Positions 22,898 to 33,675 of a stretch of DNA of 64,000 bases are shown piece by piece (the first letter of the stretch is position 1; the number at the start of each line of letters is the position of its first letter). The notes beneath the pieces are model-generated. The model did not search any database. It was not told where the DNA came from and saw only the letters and a program-made list of their open reading frames with translations. The stretch comes from Palaemon carinicauda (lineage: Eukaryota > Arthropoda > Malacostraca > Decapoda > Palaemonidae). The stretch covers positions 46,318,034-46,382,033 of the forward strand of contig NC_090751.1 of assembly GCF_036898095.1 (NCBI RefSeq), written 5' to 3'. The position numbers were made by a program, and so were the translations under genes.

Positions 22898-23020
22898 AAA
22901 AAATATGAAAAGAAAAATTTTATAGCATTTTTTTGCAAGGACGTACCGGTACGTCCATGGGGGTAAAGGGATGAGTTTTGTGAAACGTACCAGTACGTCC
23001 TTTGGGGGTAAAAGGGTTAA
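22898..23020. mobile_element. Right part of the piggyBac-like MITE split by copy A
   Basis: Resumes as AAAAAATATG and ends GGGGGTAAAAGGG|TTAA at 23017-23020. It carries the palindromic GACGTACCGGTACGTCC. Together with 16349-16528 it reconstructs an element of about 300 bp. Confidence 0.75.
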
Positions 23021-23704
23021 TGTAAGTTAATGTCAAATTCATAAGTACTGGTAAGGACAGATTCTTTGGTTTCCTAATAAAGTTACATTACAAATCAGTT
23101 AATCTTAAGCTGTGTCACGTGATGGGATGTTTCAATTTGTTAAAAGTTTGTGCTTATTACTTCACCTCGCTAACAATTAGCCTACTTTCCATCATTGACG
23201 CATCGGAAGTTTACTACCTTCTTGATGAAGGCTGAGAGGGATGTAAAAATATATTAGAATACATGCTATTGTGGTTCTGTTATTAAGTAAATCAGTGTAG
23301 GAGGTCTTCATGAGACGAGCTTGTTGGCTTAATTAAAATTATTAGTTTCAGATTTCCTTCATTTGACTTTTTCATGCACACTTATCAAAGGACTGAAAAT
23401 GGGAAACATTATTTAAATAGAAATAGTGCAAAATAGGGAGCACATGAGGAGAAATAACAATGAAAGACTAAATGGAAGCACGATGTTTTGAAATCAGGAC
23501 CTTCAATAACAATGAATTATACAGTAATATCTTTATCTCGGAATGTGATGCACAAGGAATGAGGATCTAAGTAGTGTTTTCACAATTATTACTAACAAAA
23601 TCAATTTCAGAATGGTCAGTAGACATTGAATTGATATCAAAGAACTAATAAACCAGATAGCTACATGAAACTGCCCATTTTTTAAGCACAACACTATTGA
23701 AGTT
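23021..23704. other. AT-rich intronic spacer, nothing recognised
   Basis: No ORF, terminal repeat or splice-bounded exon that I would support. It probably includes body sequence of the RTE element whose 3' end follows. Confidence 0.4.
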
Positions 23705-24112
23705 GATGGGAGAAGTACAAAAGGAAGGCCAAGGTTTGGGTGGATGGATGGAGTGAAAGAAGCCCTAGGTGATAGGAGGATAGATGTGAGAGAGGCAAGA
23801 GAGCGTGCTAGAAATAGGAATGAATGGCGAGCGATTGTGACGCAGTTCCGGTAGGCCCTGCTGCTTCCTCCGATGCCTTAGATGACCGTGGAGGTAGCAG
23901 CAGTAGGGGATTCAGCATTATGAAGCTTCATCTGTGGTGGATAACGGGGGAGGGTGGGCTGTAGCACCCTAGCAGTACCAGCTGAACTCGGTTGAGTCCC
24001 TTGTTAGGCTGGGAGGAACATAGAGAGTAGAGGTCCCCTTTTTTGTTTTTGTTTCATTTGTTGATGTTGGCTACCCCCCAAAATTGGGGGAAGTGCCTTG
24101 GTATATGTATGT
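23705..24112 (+). mobile_element. 3' end of an RTE-type LINE
   Basis: Fifty open codons on the plus strand (23705-23854) read DGRSTKGRPRFGWMDGVKEA, LGDRRIDVREARERAR, NEWRAIVTQFR and stop. The GRP-x3-WMDGVK and RARxR-x-W motifs are typical of the C-terminus of RTE/BovB-type ORF2. A GC-rich 3' UTR follows (TGCTGCTTCCTCCGATGCCT, GGTAGCAGCAGTAGGGG), ending in ACCCCCCAAAATTGGGGGAA and a (TATG)n tail at about 24096-24112. 5'-truncated, inactive. Confidence 0.75.
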
Positions 24113-24308
24113 ATGTACTATGGAAGTCTTTCCTACTCAAACGATGAGAGGATTATGAATAAACAAGTATGGCATAGCCATCTGCAAATGGATTACAAGG
24201 ATTACTGCCCTATCAACTTTTCAATGTTAAAAATTTTGAATTTTATTGAGAGCCACTTAATTATGCGTGAAGATTTATTGAAATAAAAATTAACAGGTAA
24301 ACCTTTTA

Positions 24309-24613
24309 TTAGCCTTTTTACCCCCAATAGACGTATTGGTACGTTTCACAAAACTCATCCCTTTACCCCCATGGACGTACCGGTACGTCCTTCCAAAAAA
24401 CGGCTATTTATATTTTTTTGCATATTTTTTATAACTTTATGAGAAACTTCAGGCATTTTCCAAAAGAATGAGACCAACCAAACCTCTCTATCACGTAAAT
24501 TAAGGCTTTCAGAGCCATTTGAAAAAAAAATATTGCAAAATGTGCTTGAAAAAGAAAACGCCTGGGGGTTAAGGGTTGGAAAGTTTCAAATAGCTTAGGG
24601 GTAAAAGGGTTAA
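24309..24613. mobile_element. Complete piggyBac-like MITE (empty-site reference)
   Basis: About 305 bp. Inverted ends are CCTTTTTACCCCC on the left and GGGGGTTAAGG..GTAAAAGGG|TTAA on the right; the left target site reads TTAG, one base off TTAA. It contains GACGTACCGGTACGTCC and no coding sequence. In reverse complement it aligns across both sides of copy A without a gap at AAAGTTAT|AAAAAATATG. Confidence 0.75.
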
Positions 24614-24754
24614 CTCAATATCTAGCATTTTGATTAAGAAGCCACAGGTTTACATAAACCATACTGATGAAACTAGAAAGGAACAAACTCGCTGAAGTAT
24701 TACAACATGACAAATTCGTAGATAATTTTTATTTTTCCTAACTATACAATCCTT

Positions 24755-24919
24755 AGCTATTTACATTGGGTAATTACTTTGGCGTAGCTGAATGACGAGC
24801 CATAAAGTTTTAACGAGGGTTTCCTACCCCACCGCTAGTTAGCGCGGGGGGGAGGTGGGGGGTGTTAGCTAGCTACCCCTCCCCCCTCACACACACCGGT
24901 GAGTAGCTCACTTTACTTA
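24755..24919. repeat. Left ITR of copy E
   Basis: Complement of 30641-30797, for example ATTACTTTGGCGTAGCTGAA here and TTCAGCTACGCCGAAGTAAT on the right, with the CCCCACCGCTAGTTAGCG tract. Confidence 0.9.
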
Positions 24920-24963
24920 GAGGTAGGACTTATCTTGGGGGACAGGGCTAGCGGGCGCATAAT

Positions 24964-25062
24964 TGTAAATAGCTAAGGTTTGTATAGTTAGGAAAAATAC
25001 AAATTATCTACGAATTTGTCATTTGTTCCGTAACTGAACTACAAACCATGCTATTTACATGG
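24964..25062. repeat. ICR of copy E
   Basis: Complement of the left end (GTAAATAGCTAAGGTTTGTA..CGAATTTGTC) joined at 25020/25021 to the complement of the right end (ATTTGTTCCGTAACTGAACT..GCTATTTAC). Confidence 0.9.
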
Positions 25063-25541
25063 GGTGACTTAACCCTTAGGAAGGGAGGTAAGTCCCCTGC
25101 CATACTGGCTTTGGCTTGCCCGGGGGCCCCGGTCCCGAGTTTATTAAAAGAACTCAAGGGTCGAGGGGCCCCTGCTCCTCGCAGGCAGTTGTGAGGCTGC
25201 TGCGACCTACGTAAGTTGTGTGTGGAGGTGAGCAGTGACTCGTCCTAGGAAGCTGACCTGGAGTTCTTCAGAAGGAAATCTAGGCTAGGACTCTCCCAAT
25301 ACCACCTCGTCAGGGTTTGGGGACATGACAGTATTACAACTTAATACTAGGAACACAAGGGAGCATGGCTTACCTGCATAGGTTCGAGGTTAGCTGTGCA
25401 AAGGACCCAGGATGCTGTTTTTCTCCAAGGGAGGAGAGGATGAAGAAAAGAAAAGGGCCAGACATCTTTTCATTCACACAGACTAAAACCGGGTAACAAT
25501 GCCCTCGACCTTCTGCTACTTGTCCAATAAGGACCCTGAGG

Positions 25542-28410
25542 TTAGACCAGCTGTTGTGCAGCCACCACAGGGCCGATAGAGAACGTATCGAGCCTCCTGT
25601 GTGTCACGTCTTGCAGGTAGTGGGCCTTGAAGGTGGTCTGACGCTTCCACACCCCAGCTTGCAGGACCTGCGTCACCGAAAAGTTCTTCTTGAAAGCCAG
25701 GGACGTAGCCATGCCCCTGACGTCATGCGCCCTAGGGCAACGTGACGGAGGAGGGTCAGGATTCAAGGCCAGGTGGATTACCTTACGAATCCAGGCTGAG
25801 ATGGTATTCCTGGTGACCCTCCTCTTCGTTTCCCAGGTGCTCACGAACAAAGCTCGCACCTGGGGGCGGACTGCAGCTGTTCTTTTAAGATACAACCTCA
25901 TACTCCTGACTGGGCACAGTAGGAGATGGTCTGGGTCATCTGTTACAGAAAGGAGACTCGAAACCTGGAAGGAATCGAACCTAGGGTCCGGCACTCCCGG
26001 GTTCTGAGTCTTAGCAACAAACTCAAGACGAAGCTGAACATTACCTGCCCCATCCCCTTGAATAGGCGACGTCGTACGAGAGACCCTGAAGTTCCCTGAC
26101 TCGCTTGGCCGAGGCCAAAGCTAGCAGGAACACCATCTTCCAGGTAAGGTGGCGATCAGAAGCCTGGTGTAATGGTTCGCAGGAAGGCCTCTTAAGAGAC
26201 CTGAGAACTTGAACCACGTTCCAAGGAGGAGGTCTCACTTCCGACTGAGGGCAGGTAAGTTCATAACTCCGTATGAGAAGAGACAGTTCCACCGAGGAGA
26301 AAATGTCCATTCCTTTGAGCCAGAAGGCAAGACTTAAGGCTGAGCGATAGCCTTTCACTGCCGAGACTGAAAGGCACATTTCTTCCCGCATATAAACGAG
26401 GAACTCCGCTATTGCTGGTAAAGTGGCATCGAGGGGAGAGATACCCCTTCCACGACACCAACCACAGAAAACTCGCCACTTCGCCTGGTAGACTCCTGCG
26501 GATGACCTGCGCAGGTGGCTAGACATCCTTTCCGCAACTTGATGCGAAAATCCTCTCTCTGTGAGGAGATGCTGGATAGTCTCCAGGCGTGAAGCCGAAG
26601 CGAAGCTACGGCTTTGTGGTAGATATTGGAGTGTGGTTGTTTGAGTAGCTCGTGACATGGAGGGAGCTCCCTCGGGATCTCCGTGAGGAGCTGCAGAAGG
26701 TCCGGGAACCATAGCGGAGCTATCAAGGTCATCGAGAGATTGACCGATGTTCTGGTCTTGTTGAGTACCCTCCTCATCAGACAGAACAGGGGAAAGGCGT
26801 ACACATTGACGTTGTCCCACCGTTGTTGGAAGGCATCCTGCCAGAGAGCCTTGGGGTCCGGGACTGGGGAGCAGTACAGCGGGAGCTTGGTGTTCAGCGC
26901 TGTAGCAAACAGATCCACTGTCGGGGAACCCCACAAAGTCAGGACTTTGTTGGCTATCTGAGGATCCAAAGACCACTCGGTACTCCCTATCTGCGTCGCT
27001 CTGCTCAGACTGTCGGCGAGCACATTCCTCTTGCCTGGAATGAAGCGAGCCGCTAGTGAGATCGAGTAGACTTCGGACCATCTCAGGATATCTACTGCAA
27101 GATGGGATCGCTGTTCCGAAAACGTACCTCCCTGCTTGTTGATATAAGCCACGACCGTGGTGTTGTCGCTCATCACCACCACCGAGTGGCCCGCCAGGAC
27201 TTGGTGGAACTTCTGAAGAGCCAGAAATACGGCCTTCATTTCTATCAGGTTTATGTGAAGGTACTTTTCTGATTCTGACCACAGGCCTGAGGTCCTGTGG
27301 TTCAGAACGTGGGCCCCCCACCCTTTGTTTGATGCGTCCGAAAACAGCATCAAATCCGGGGAAGGGACGAGAAGATCCACTCCCTTTTGTAGGTTCTCGT
27401 CTGCCACCCACCAACTGAGGACCGCTCGTTCTGCAGATCCCATGGGGATCGGGATGTCCGGGAAGTCGCCACTGGAGGGATCTCATCCTGAGGTGGCTGT
27501 TGGGAACGAGACGGGTCAGGGAGGAGAGGTGACCGAGGAGACGAAGCCAGGTTTGGGCTGGGAGTTCCTCTCGATTGAGGAAAGGTTTCGCAACCTTCCT
27601 CAGCCTTGCTATCCTTTTGTCTGATGGGAAGGCTTTGTGGAGATTGGTGTCTATGACCATGCCTAGATACACCAGTTTCTGAGAGGGCTGCAGAGAGGAC
27701 TTCTCGAGATTTACCACGATCCCCAGATTCTGGCAAACTTCGAGGAGTCTGTCTCGGTGGCGAAGAAGGGTTGCCTCCGAGTCTGCCAGGATCAGCCAGT
27801 TGTCCAGATACCGAAGGAGACGAATGCCGATCCTGTGAGCCCATGAGGAGATGATGGTGAAGACTCTGGTGAACACCTGAGGAGCTGTGGAGACCGAAGC
27901 ACAGCACCTTGAACTGGTAGATCTTGTTGTCTAGGCAGAATCTCAGGTACTTCCTTGAAGATGGATAGGATTGGGATCTGGAAGTACGCGTCCTTCAGGT
28001 CCAGTGTGCACATGAAGTCTCGCGGTCTCACTGCGAGTCTGACTGTGTCTGCCGTCTCCATGCTGAACGGGGTCTGCTTGACAAACCCGTTCAGGGTCGA
28101 GAGGTCGATGACTGGTCTCCAGCCTCCAGACGCCTTTCTCACAAGAAAGAGTCGACTGTAAAAGCCTGGGGACCCGTCTACGACCTCCTGGAGAGCGTCC
28201 TTCTCCAACATGGTCTGGACTTCGGCCCGGAGGGCCTGCCCTTTTGCCGATCCCATGGCAAAAGAGCTCAACGACACTGGGTCCCGCTGTCAGGGGAGGT
28301 AGAGAGGCTGTGAACGGGACGCGATAACCAAGAGAGATCACGGAGATCGTCCAGGCATCCGCCCCGAGTTGCTGCCACCTTGCCGCGCAACTCTGAAGGC
28401 ATTCCCCCAC
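25542..28410 (-). pseudogene. Pol of copy E: RT, RNase H, methyltransferase-like, YR, frameshifted
   Basis: Read right to left. RT N-terminal part at 28277-27792 (GWRPVIDLSTLN, LDLKDAYFQIP) continues in another frame at 27876 with the active site changed to YLDNW in place of YLDDW. RNase H (27443-27000) reads MLFSDASNKGWGAH, EMKAVFLAL, MSDNTTVVAY and LADSLSR, so all four acidic residues are present. The methyltransferase-like block follows (DLFATALNTKLPLYCSPVPD, YAFPLF). The YR N-terminus is in the first frame (GVYQAKWRVFCGWC), and its C-terminus (25994-25542) keeps HDVR and the nucleophile context FKAHYLQDV. At least three frameshifts. Dead, mainly by the YLDN change and the frameshifts. Confidence 0.85.
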
Positions 28411-28429
28411 TGGTGGACATGCAGGGGGA

Positions 28430-30529
28430 TTGCCAACCCTAGCGCTTTCGGCCTCGGCTGGAGCCTCTAGAGTTTTTACCTCCCCTGGAGGACTTCTTGC
28501 CCCTCCTGCTCTTGGCAGGAAAGGGCTTAGACACCTTGGGCTTCGCTGCTATGGTCGTCTTCTTTGTGTCCTTAGCAGGACGGGGCTGCTGGAGGTTTGT
28601 AGGGCCTCGATGTCAGGACCCTATGGATGAGGGAATCCTAGTTGGATTTCCTCCACCTCTCGGCAGTGAGCTCCACGTCCTTAGGCTCCAACAGACTCTT
28701 ACCGAGAACAGAAGAGTGTCTGAGCCTGCTAGACTCCGCACTGGGTACCTTGTGATGGAACCTCTTGGCCACAGCGTCCCGACGCTTGAGGATCGTGTTG
28801 GAGCAGGAACATGGTCGCGAGAGCGCGTAGGAGATGGCGTAGGCGTGCGGCAATCAGGAGCTGGAGCAGGAGGAGGCCGAACACACGGGCGCGCAGCGAC
28901 CTGGCACGAGATAACAGGGGCGCCTGAGCGCGTGTCCGGAAGAACCGGCGCTGGAGCAGGGTCGCGAGCGGCCTGGTGGCGAGATGGTTGGCGCTGGTCA
29001 GGTAATTGATTGATTGATAGATTAAAAGTTTTCAGGCATCCTGACATCTAAGGTCATTGACGCCGGGCATACTCGCCTGTGGGCGCGCTGGCGATCGTGG
29101 GCGCGCATCAGGATGCGGGCGCACCGGAGTGCGCTGCTGCAGCGGCTGCGCAGGGCTCGCCGTAGGGCGAGGGCACTCTGGAGTTTGGTGAGGGGCAACC
29201 TTAGTTGTCTTAAACACAAGAACGGGGCGTGTAGCAGGAACGGAGCGGCACTGAAGCGTCGTGCGCGATTGTATCAGGTACAAGCTCGTACGGTCTAGAG
29301 GGAGAGCCTAGAGGCGGCCGTGAGCGCCCGTGCGCTAGCTTGGAAGCCTCTTGGGCGACGCGCTGAGCTGTAGCGACGCGTGGTAGCGCTGGTGAGTGCA
29401 GGAGCTGGAACCGCACATGGGCGCGTTTCGCGCGTATCCCTAGATGGGCGCGATGGGTCCAAAGCAACGCGCGGGCGCATTGGTGTGCGCGTGGGCGCTG
29501 GTGCTGGAACCACGCGTGGGCGCTGGTGCTGGAACCGCGCGTGTCGCGTCTTTCCCCCGATGGGTGCAACAAGTCCGCAGGAACCTGAGAGGTCTAGGTT
29601 TGTAGCTGGCAGGACAGGAGAACGGCGAGTCGTCTCCTCCGCAGAGGACTGTGGTGACGACGAGCCGAAGAGGTGCCTCCTGACCCCTTTAAAGGGGGAA
29701 GGAAGGCCTCTACGGCGAAGGGGAGGACGAGCCTTCCGCCTTATACGCCCACGAGGGGCCGTGGGATCAGCAGGCTGACCATCGATGGGCCTCCGAAGAG
29801 GAGTCTCTGTAAGTGAACTCCCCCGAGAGGGAGTATCACCGGCAGGAGAGACCGGGGACTAAGCCTCCCTCGAAGGATGTTCAGAGGGGGAGTCAGAGCC
29901 TTCCGCTACCGCAGCCACAGTAACGGGCGTTTGGCCAGACCCACGGGATGTTTCCGACACAACAACGTCAACCACAGACAGAGGATCCATCTCCGCTGAA
30001 GTTGACGATTGTTCGGCGACCGCACCCCGTTTGATCATGTCAAACAGAGCTTCCTTGGAGGGCGAACCCTGCAGCCCAAGGAAGCCCAAAGCTGAAAAAG
30101 ATCATTATTAGATACAACTACCTCCTCCGAGGGGGGAGGGGCAGCCGCCTCGCTATGGGAGGCAACGACCTCTCCCTCACCCCGGGATCGGTTAATAGCA
30201 TTACGGTCTACGCTACCACTCGCCGGCCTCTCGGAAGAGGCCGCTCGAGTGGGAGCTTCGGAGGAGGAAAGGGCGGCGGAAGAAGTCGTCTTGGGATTTT
30301 CTCTCTTCCGAGAAACCTCCGAAGGAGAATGATCCCTTTTAGCCTTCTTCTTACGTCGCCGGGCAAACCTCTCCCACTGGGAGGTAGACCACTCCCTACA
30401 TTCAATACACACGTTAGACCTATCACACCGTTGGCCCCTACACTGAGGGCATAAGGAGTGGGGATCCGTGTCCACGGCCGACATAAAGGTCCCACAAGGG
30501 CGGCCAGAAAGTCCAGGGCACATACGCAT
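28430..30529 (-). pseudogene. Gag of copy E
   Basis: Starts near 30529 with MRMCPGLSGRPCGTFMS and the Cys array DPHSLCPQC, RGQRC, NVCIEC (same spacing as family 1), then a basic RRRKKKAKR stretch. The frame is lost near 30035. The middle (about 28790-29580) is the GC-rich hypervariable region, coding Arg/Pro/Ala-rich low-complexity sequence. The C-terminal part near 28640-28853 keeps ILKRRDAVAKRFHHKVPSAE, matching F (ILKRRDAVSERFHQKVPSTE). No intact product. Confidence 0.8.
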
Positions 30530-30640
30530 GATGAATAATAGAGGCCAACTTCATACACACACTGAAAAGAAAAAGCAAACAAACTATGCCATTCAAAAGA
30601 GAGGTGAGCGCAGACAGGTCTGTCGTCTCTCCGAGCCAAA

Positions 30641-30797
30641 AGTAAAGTGAGTTATTCACCAGTGTGTGTGAGGGGAAGGGGTAGTTAGCTACCCCTCCCT
30701 ACCCCCCCGCTAACTAGCGGTGGGGTAGGAAACCCTCGTTAAAACTTTATGGCTCGTCATTCAGCTACGCCGAAGTAATTACCCCATGTAAATAGCG
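30641..30797. repeat. Right ITR of copy E
   Basis: Complement of 24755-24919. The element ends about 27 bases further on, at ACGGAACAAA. Confidence 0.9.
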
Positions 30798-30825
30798 TGG
30801 GTTGTATTTCAGTTACGGAACAAAA

Positions 30826-31280
30826 CAAAATTAGAGGGGGCACTCGGTAGAGCGCAGACCTCCGTCGCGACAGCTTATTTCTCGACCTTGACCTTAACAT
30901 GTATTAATTAGCATGGATTTACATACAATCAAATATGAACAATGTCAAAAATGATGGCTGATTACATGAAATGGACAGTTTGCTTGACCATGACCTTCCA
31001 AAATTTAATAATTTCCAGCTTTTTACCTAACAGTTAATCCCTGCAAGTTTCATTACTCTACGATTAAAATTGTGGCTAGGATGCTGTTCATAAACAAACA
31101 CAAACAGGGGATAAAACATAGCCTCCTTCCAACTTCATGGGCAGAGGTAATAACTACAGTGGGTACTTGATAGTGTATGTGTATGGGAGGATGACCTTAC
31201 CCATGTAAAAACTTCTTGCAGCTTTAATTTACTAGACTGTCATGCAAATTCTCACAAAACGGTAAAAGTAGAGTACTTAC
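30826..31280. other. Intron sequence next to the 31281-31523 exon
   Basis: Nothing coding. GCACTCGGTAGAGCGCAGAC at 30840-30859 resembles the box A side of a tRNA-like promoter, but no box B follows, so no RNA gene is called. Confidence 0.4.
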
Positions 31281-31523
31281 TCGCGACTCGTGATTAGGTA
31301 TGGTTAAAATAGGATCGCTGTCGTTTGTCACATAAGCAAGACTGAACTTCTTTTGTTTGACCCAGTGCTTGAACTGGGAGTCGACCTTGACACGCGGATG
31401 CAGGAGATGTTTAACAATTGCTTCATATTTCTGACGACTCAGGACCAGGCTACATCTGTTTGCAGCTTGTTCAAGGGCAAACTGTTGCATATGTTCTCGG
31501 TATCTTTTTTCCTCCTCGTCCAT
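31281..31523 (-). CDS. Host-type gene, probable first coding exon (KRBA2-like)
   Basis: A minus-strand exon of 81 codons beginning MDEEEKRYREHMQQFALEQA and containing SRQKYEAIVKHLLHPRVKVD, then SQFKHWVKQKKF and DPILTIPNHESR. An acceptor (GTTATTTCAG|A) lies just upstream of the ATG and a good donor (CGA|GTAAGTACT) closes it in phase 0. The YEAI..L..P-x-VD..FKHWVK pattern is the N-terminal part I associate with KRBA2-like, transposon-derived arthropod proteins. It joins in frame to 16187-16306. An untranslated or further upstream exon must lie to the right. The frame stays open past the donor for about 20 codons, so an unspliced form cannot be excluded. Confidence 0.55.
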
Positions 31524-31569
31524 TCTGAAATAACACGAATGCTTTATAAATTGCAGAAATCTAATAACT

Positions 31570-31815
31570 TTTTTAAAAAATCATTTTTATTTTTCCTAAC
31601 TATACAGACAAGAGTCTTTTAGAGGTTCTAAAAGCTACTCATGAATGGCAGAGGCCAGGGACAGTGACAATGCCACAGCTAACAGGACAATTCCCTAGAC
31701 TAACCTTCTACACATATGATCAGCACCCAAGTCCCTGTCCACCCAAGCTAGGACCAGGGTAATAACTGCAGATGACTCAACAGGTAGACCTATAAGCTCC
31801 CCCAAAACCTCACAA
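31570..31815. repeat. Dispersed repeat fragment
   Basis: Starts with TTTTTCCTAACTATACAGAC, which resembles DIRS family 2/H left ends, and continues CTACTCATGAATGGCAGAGG, CCACCCAAGCTAGGACCAGG, ACTCAACAGGTAGACCTATA. The latter part matches 13400-13620. Confidence 0.7.
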
Positions 31816-31823
31816 GGATGATA

Positions 31824-31980
31824 TTGTACTACTTAATTGCATTGGTAATATTACATGGCCAAATTTCATCCTTCGACAAGATGCTGTCAAACTTCTCGAC
31901 TACCTTTGAAAGTTTGACGGCATCTTGTCAAAGGATGAAATTTGGCCATGTAATATTACCAATGCAATTAAGTAGTACAA
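31824..31980. repeat. Perfect-stem hairpin, arms about 70 bp
   Basis: TTGTACTACTTAATTGCATT at 31824 is matched by AATGCAATTAAGTAGTACAA ending at 31980; the arms (31824-31893 and about 31910-31980) are nearly complementary, with a loop of about 16 bases (CTCGACTACCTTTG). The left arm is also found at 32937-33005. Confidence 0.9.
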
Positions 31981-32138
31981 TATATTATGCCATTTATTAT
32001 AAGGAATTTGAATCTGCATGATTATTTTACCTAATGTTGGGAGTTCTGGAACCAAAACCTGCCATATCTGGAGGGTCAAAGGTAATTTTATAGGAGTGAA
32101 TTCCCTTTATAGGAAGGGGTAAACCTACCAAATAGTCC

Positions 32139-32345
32139 TCATAGGTAACCACACATGAATAAAGGATATACGGTACATACAGTAATCCACCTGGTCTCCT
32201 GCCCACACAGCACTCCAATCTTCCTTCTCTCCATGAGGTCAACCAGCTCTCGCCCTTTTCCAGTCATTGTCCCCACATTCAGAGTTGCTACTCTCATCCT
32301 CTCCTCAGATATTTTCCTCTGAGCTTGCCTCTTTAACCCAGCCAC
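32139..32345 (-). pseudogene. RTE endonuclease N-terminal fragment, left arm
   Basis: Minus strand reads LKRQAQRKISEERMRVATLN, VGTMTGKGRELVDLMERRKI, GVLCGQETRWI. This is the start of an APE-type endonuclease of RTE LINEs (pattern T-x-NVGTM-TG, then L-x-QET-x-W with the catalytic Glu). It breaks off after ETRWI at the same base as the right arm. Confidence 0.8.
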
Positions 32346-32570
32346 TGAGAGGGGCAAGCAGGCCTCAACTTGGTGCCGGTCCCAAGCCCGGGTAAATGGT
32401 GAGGGTTGGCGGCAGGAACGGCATCCGGCCATGAAAAATTAGCCAAAACAACTATGGTCAGTGAGTATAATCAGAATGAAATTAAAGCTAGGGCGTTCCC
32501 CCTAAGCGACGTGTTGGGACCTCGCCTGATCCCTCTGACAAATCGGCAAGGGCTACCCAGTCATGGGAGG

Positions 32571-32774
32571 GCTAGGTTAAAGAGACAAGCTCAGAGGAAA
32601 ATATCTGAGGAGAGGATGAGAGTAGCAACTCTGAATGTGGGGACAATGACTGGAAAAGGGCGAGAGCTGGTTGACCTCATGGAGAGAAGGAAGATAGGAG
32701 TGCTGTGTGTGCAGGAGACCAGATGGATTACTGTAAGTACCGTATATCCTTTATTCATGTGTGGTTATCTATGA
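32571..32774 (+). pseudogene. RTE endonuclease N-terminal fragment, right arm
   Basis: Plus strand mirror of the left-arm fragment, identical except GVLCVQET for GVLCGQET and a few silent changes. After ETRWI the sequence reads ITVSTVYPLF, shared with the other arm, so the break was present before the inverted duplication. No reverse transcriptase follows. Confidence 0.8.
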
Positions 32775-33027
32775 GGACTATTTGGTAGGTTTACCCCTTC
32801 CTTTAAAGGGAATTCACTTCTATAAAATTACCTTTGACCCTCCGCTTATGGCAGGTTTTGGTTCCAGAACTCCCAACATTAGGTAAAATAATCATGCAGA
32901 TTCAAATTCCTTATAATAAATGGCATAATATATTGTACTACTTAATTGCATTGGTAATATCACATGGCCAAATTTCATCCTTTGACAAGATGCTGTAAAA
33001 CTTCCAAAGGTAGTCGAGAAGTTTGGC

Positions 33028-33433
33028 AATAAAATGCTAAAAGATACCAAAAAACATACTGTACCTATGCTAAACTAAGTTCATCCTGAAGAGGGTCATA
33101 AGATGGTTCCCGAAGAACAATAAAGTGAAAGCCTTTTAACATCAAAGTCGATCAGCAACGAATGATTTGGTCTCCAACTGAGTGCTTACCCAAATATTCT
33201 AGGGAAGTCGAGCAAACTAGTGTACACAGATATAAATTTATAATTCATGATGAGTAAAACAATGTTTGAATTTTATTACAAATTCAGCTATTTCTCTAAA
33301 TGGCATAAACTAAGCACCCTTCTTTAACATTTTCAACATATTTCTGTCGACACGATGCACTATCAAATAACTTGGACTGATCAAACATCACAATTAACAA
33401 ATTAAACTACAAACTTTTAATATACTGTAATAT
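33028..33433. other. AT-rich spacer before copy B, no gene seen
   Basis: AT-rich, with AAATTAAACTACAAACTTTT and similar stretches. No feature recognised. It ends in TAATAT, the left flank of copy B. Confidence 0.5.
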
Positions 33434-33472
33434 GTTATTTTTATTAATAAAATAAATTTTTGAATATACTTA

Positions 33473-33632
33473 CCCGGTGATTATATAAGCTGCAGCTCTG
33501 CTGCCCGACAGAAAAACTCTACATTCAAAATACGCCAGCGATCGCTATGCAGGTAGGGGGTGTACATCAACAGCGCCATCTGTCGAGCAGGTACTCAGTA
33601 CTCAATGTAAACACAGAACCAATTTTCTCCTC
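33473..33632. repeat. Left ITR of copy B
   Basis: Complement of 39796-39956: CTGCTGCCCGACAGAAAAAC, CGCCAGCGATCGCTATGCAG, ACATCAACAGCGCCATCTGT. Confidence 0.95.
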
Positions 33633-33675
33633 GGTCCACTGGGTCTCTATTGGGGAGGAAGGGAGGGTCCTTTAA

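Larger units (their letters stand above)
24709..30825 (-). mobile_element. DIRS family 2 copy E
   Basis: About 6.1 kb, left end AT|GACAAATTCGTAG at 24709, right end CAGTTACGGAACAAA at about 30824. ITRs lie at 24755-24919 and 30641-30797, the ICR at 24964-25062. On the minus strand: gag (about 30529-28430), RT (28410-27650), RNase H and methyltransferase-like (27443-26409), YR (26700-25542). Several frameshifts and a mutated RT active site show it is dead. It lies in the large intron of the KRBA2-like gene. Confidence 0.9.
31886..33027. repeat. Large inverted repeat with about 450-bp arms (foldback)
   Basis: Left arm 31886-32337 and right arm 32571-33027 are complements at high identity. Examples are GGTTTTGGTTCCAGAACTCC at 32855 against GGAGTTCTGGAACCAAAACC at 32040, and ATTCAAATTCCTTATAATAA against TTATAAGGAATTTGAATCTG. 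The unpaired centre (32345-32565) contains TTGGCGGCAGGAACGGCATC. Each arm carries an RTE endonuclease start facing outward. Confidence 0.85.

Noticed and set aside
26041..27876. 611-codon ORF read as one protein
   Set aside because: It joins RT palm, an out-of-frame stretch over RNase H, and the YR N-terminus; the conserved RNase H sequence is in another frame, so this is an accident of two compensating frameshifts.
30838..30890. tRNA or SINE head (GGCACTCGGTAGAGCGCAGA)
   Set aside because: Box A-like only; no box B at the right distance and no cloverleaf.
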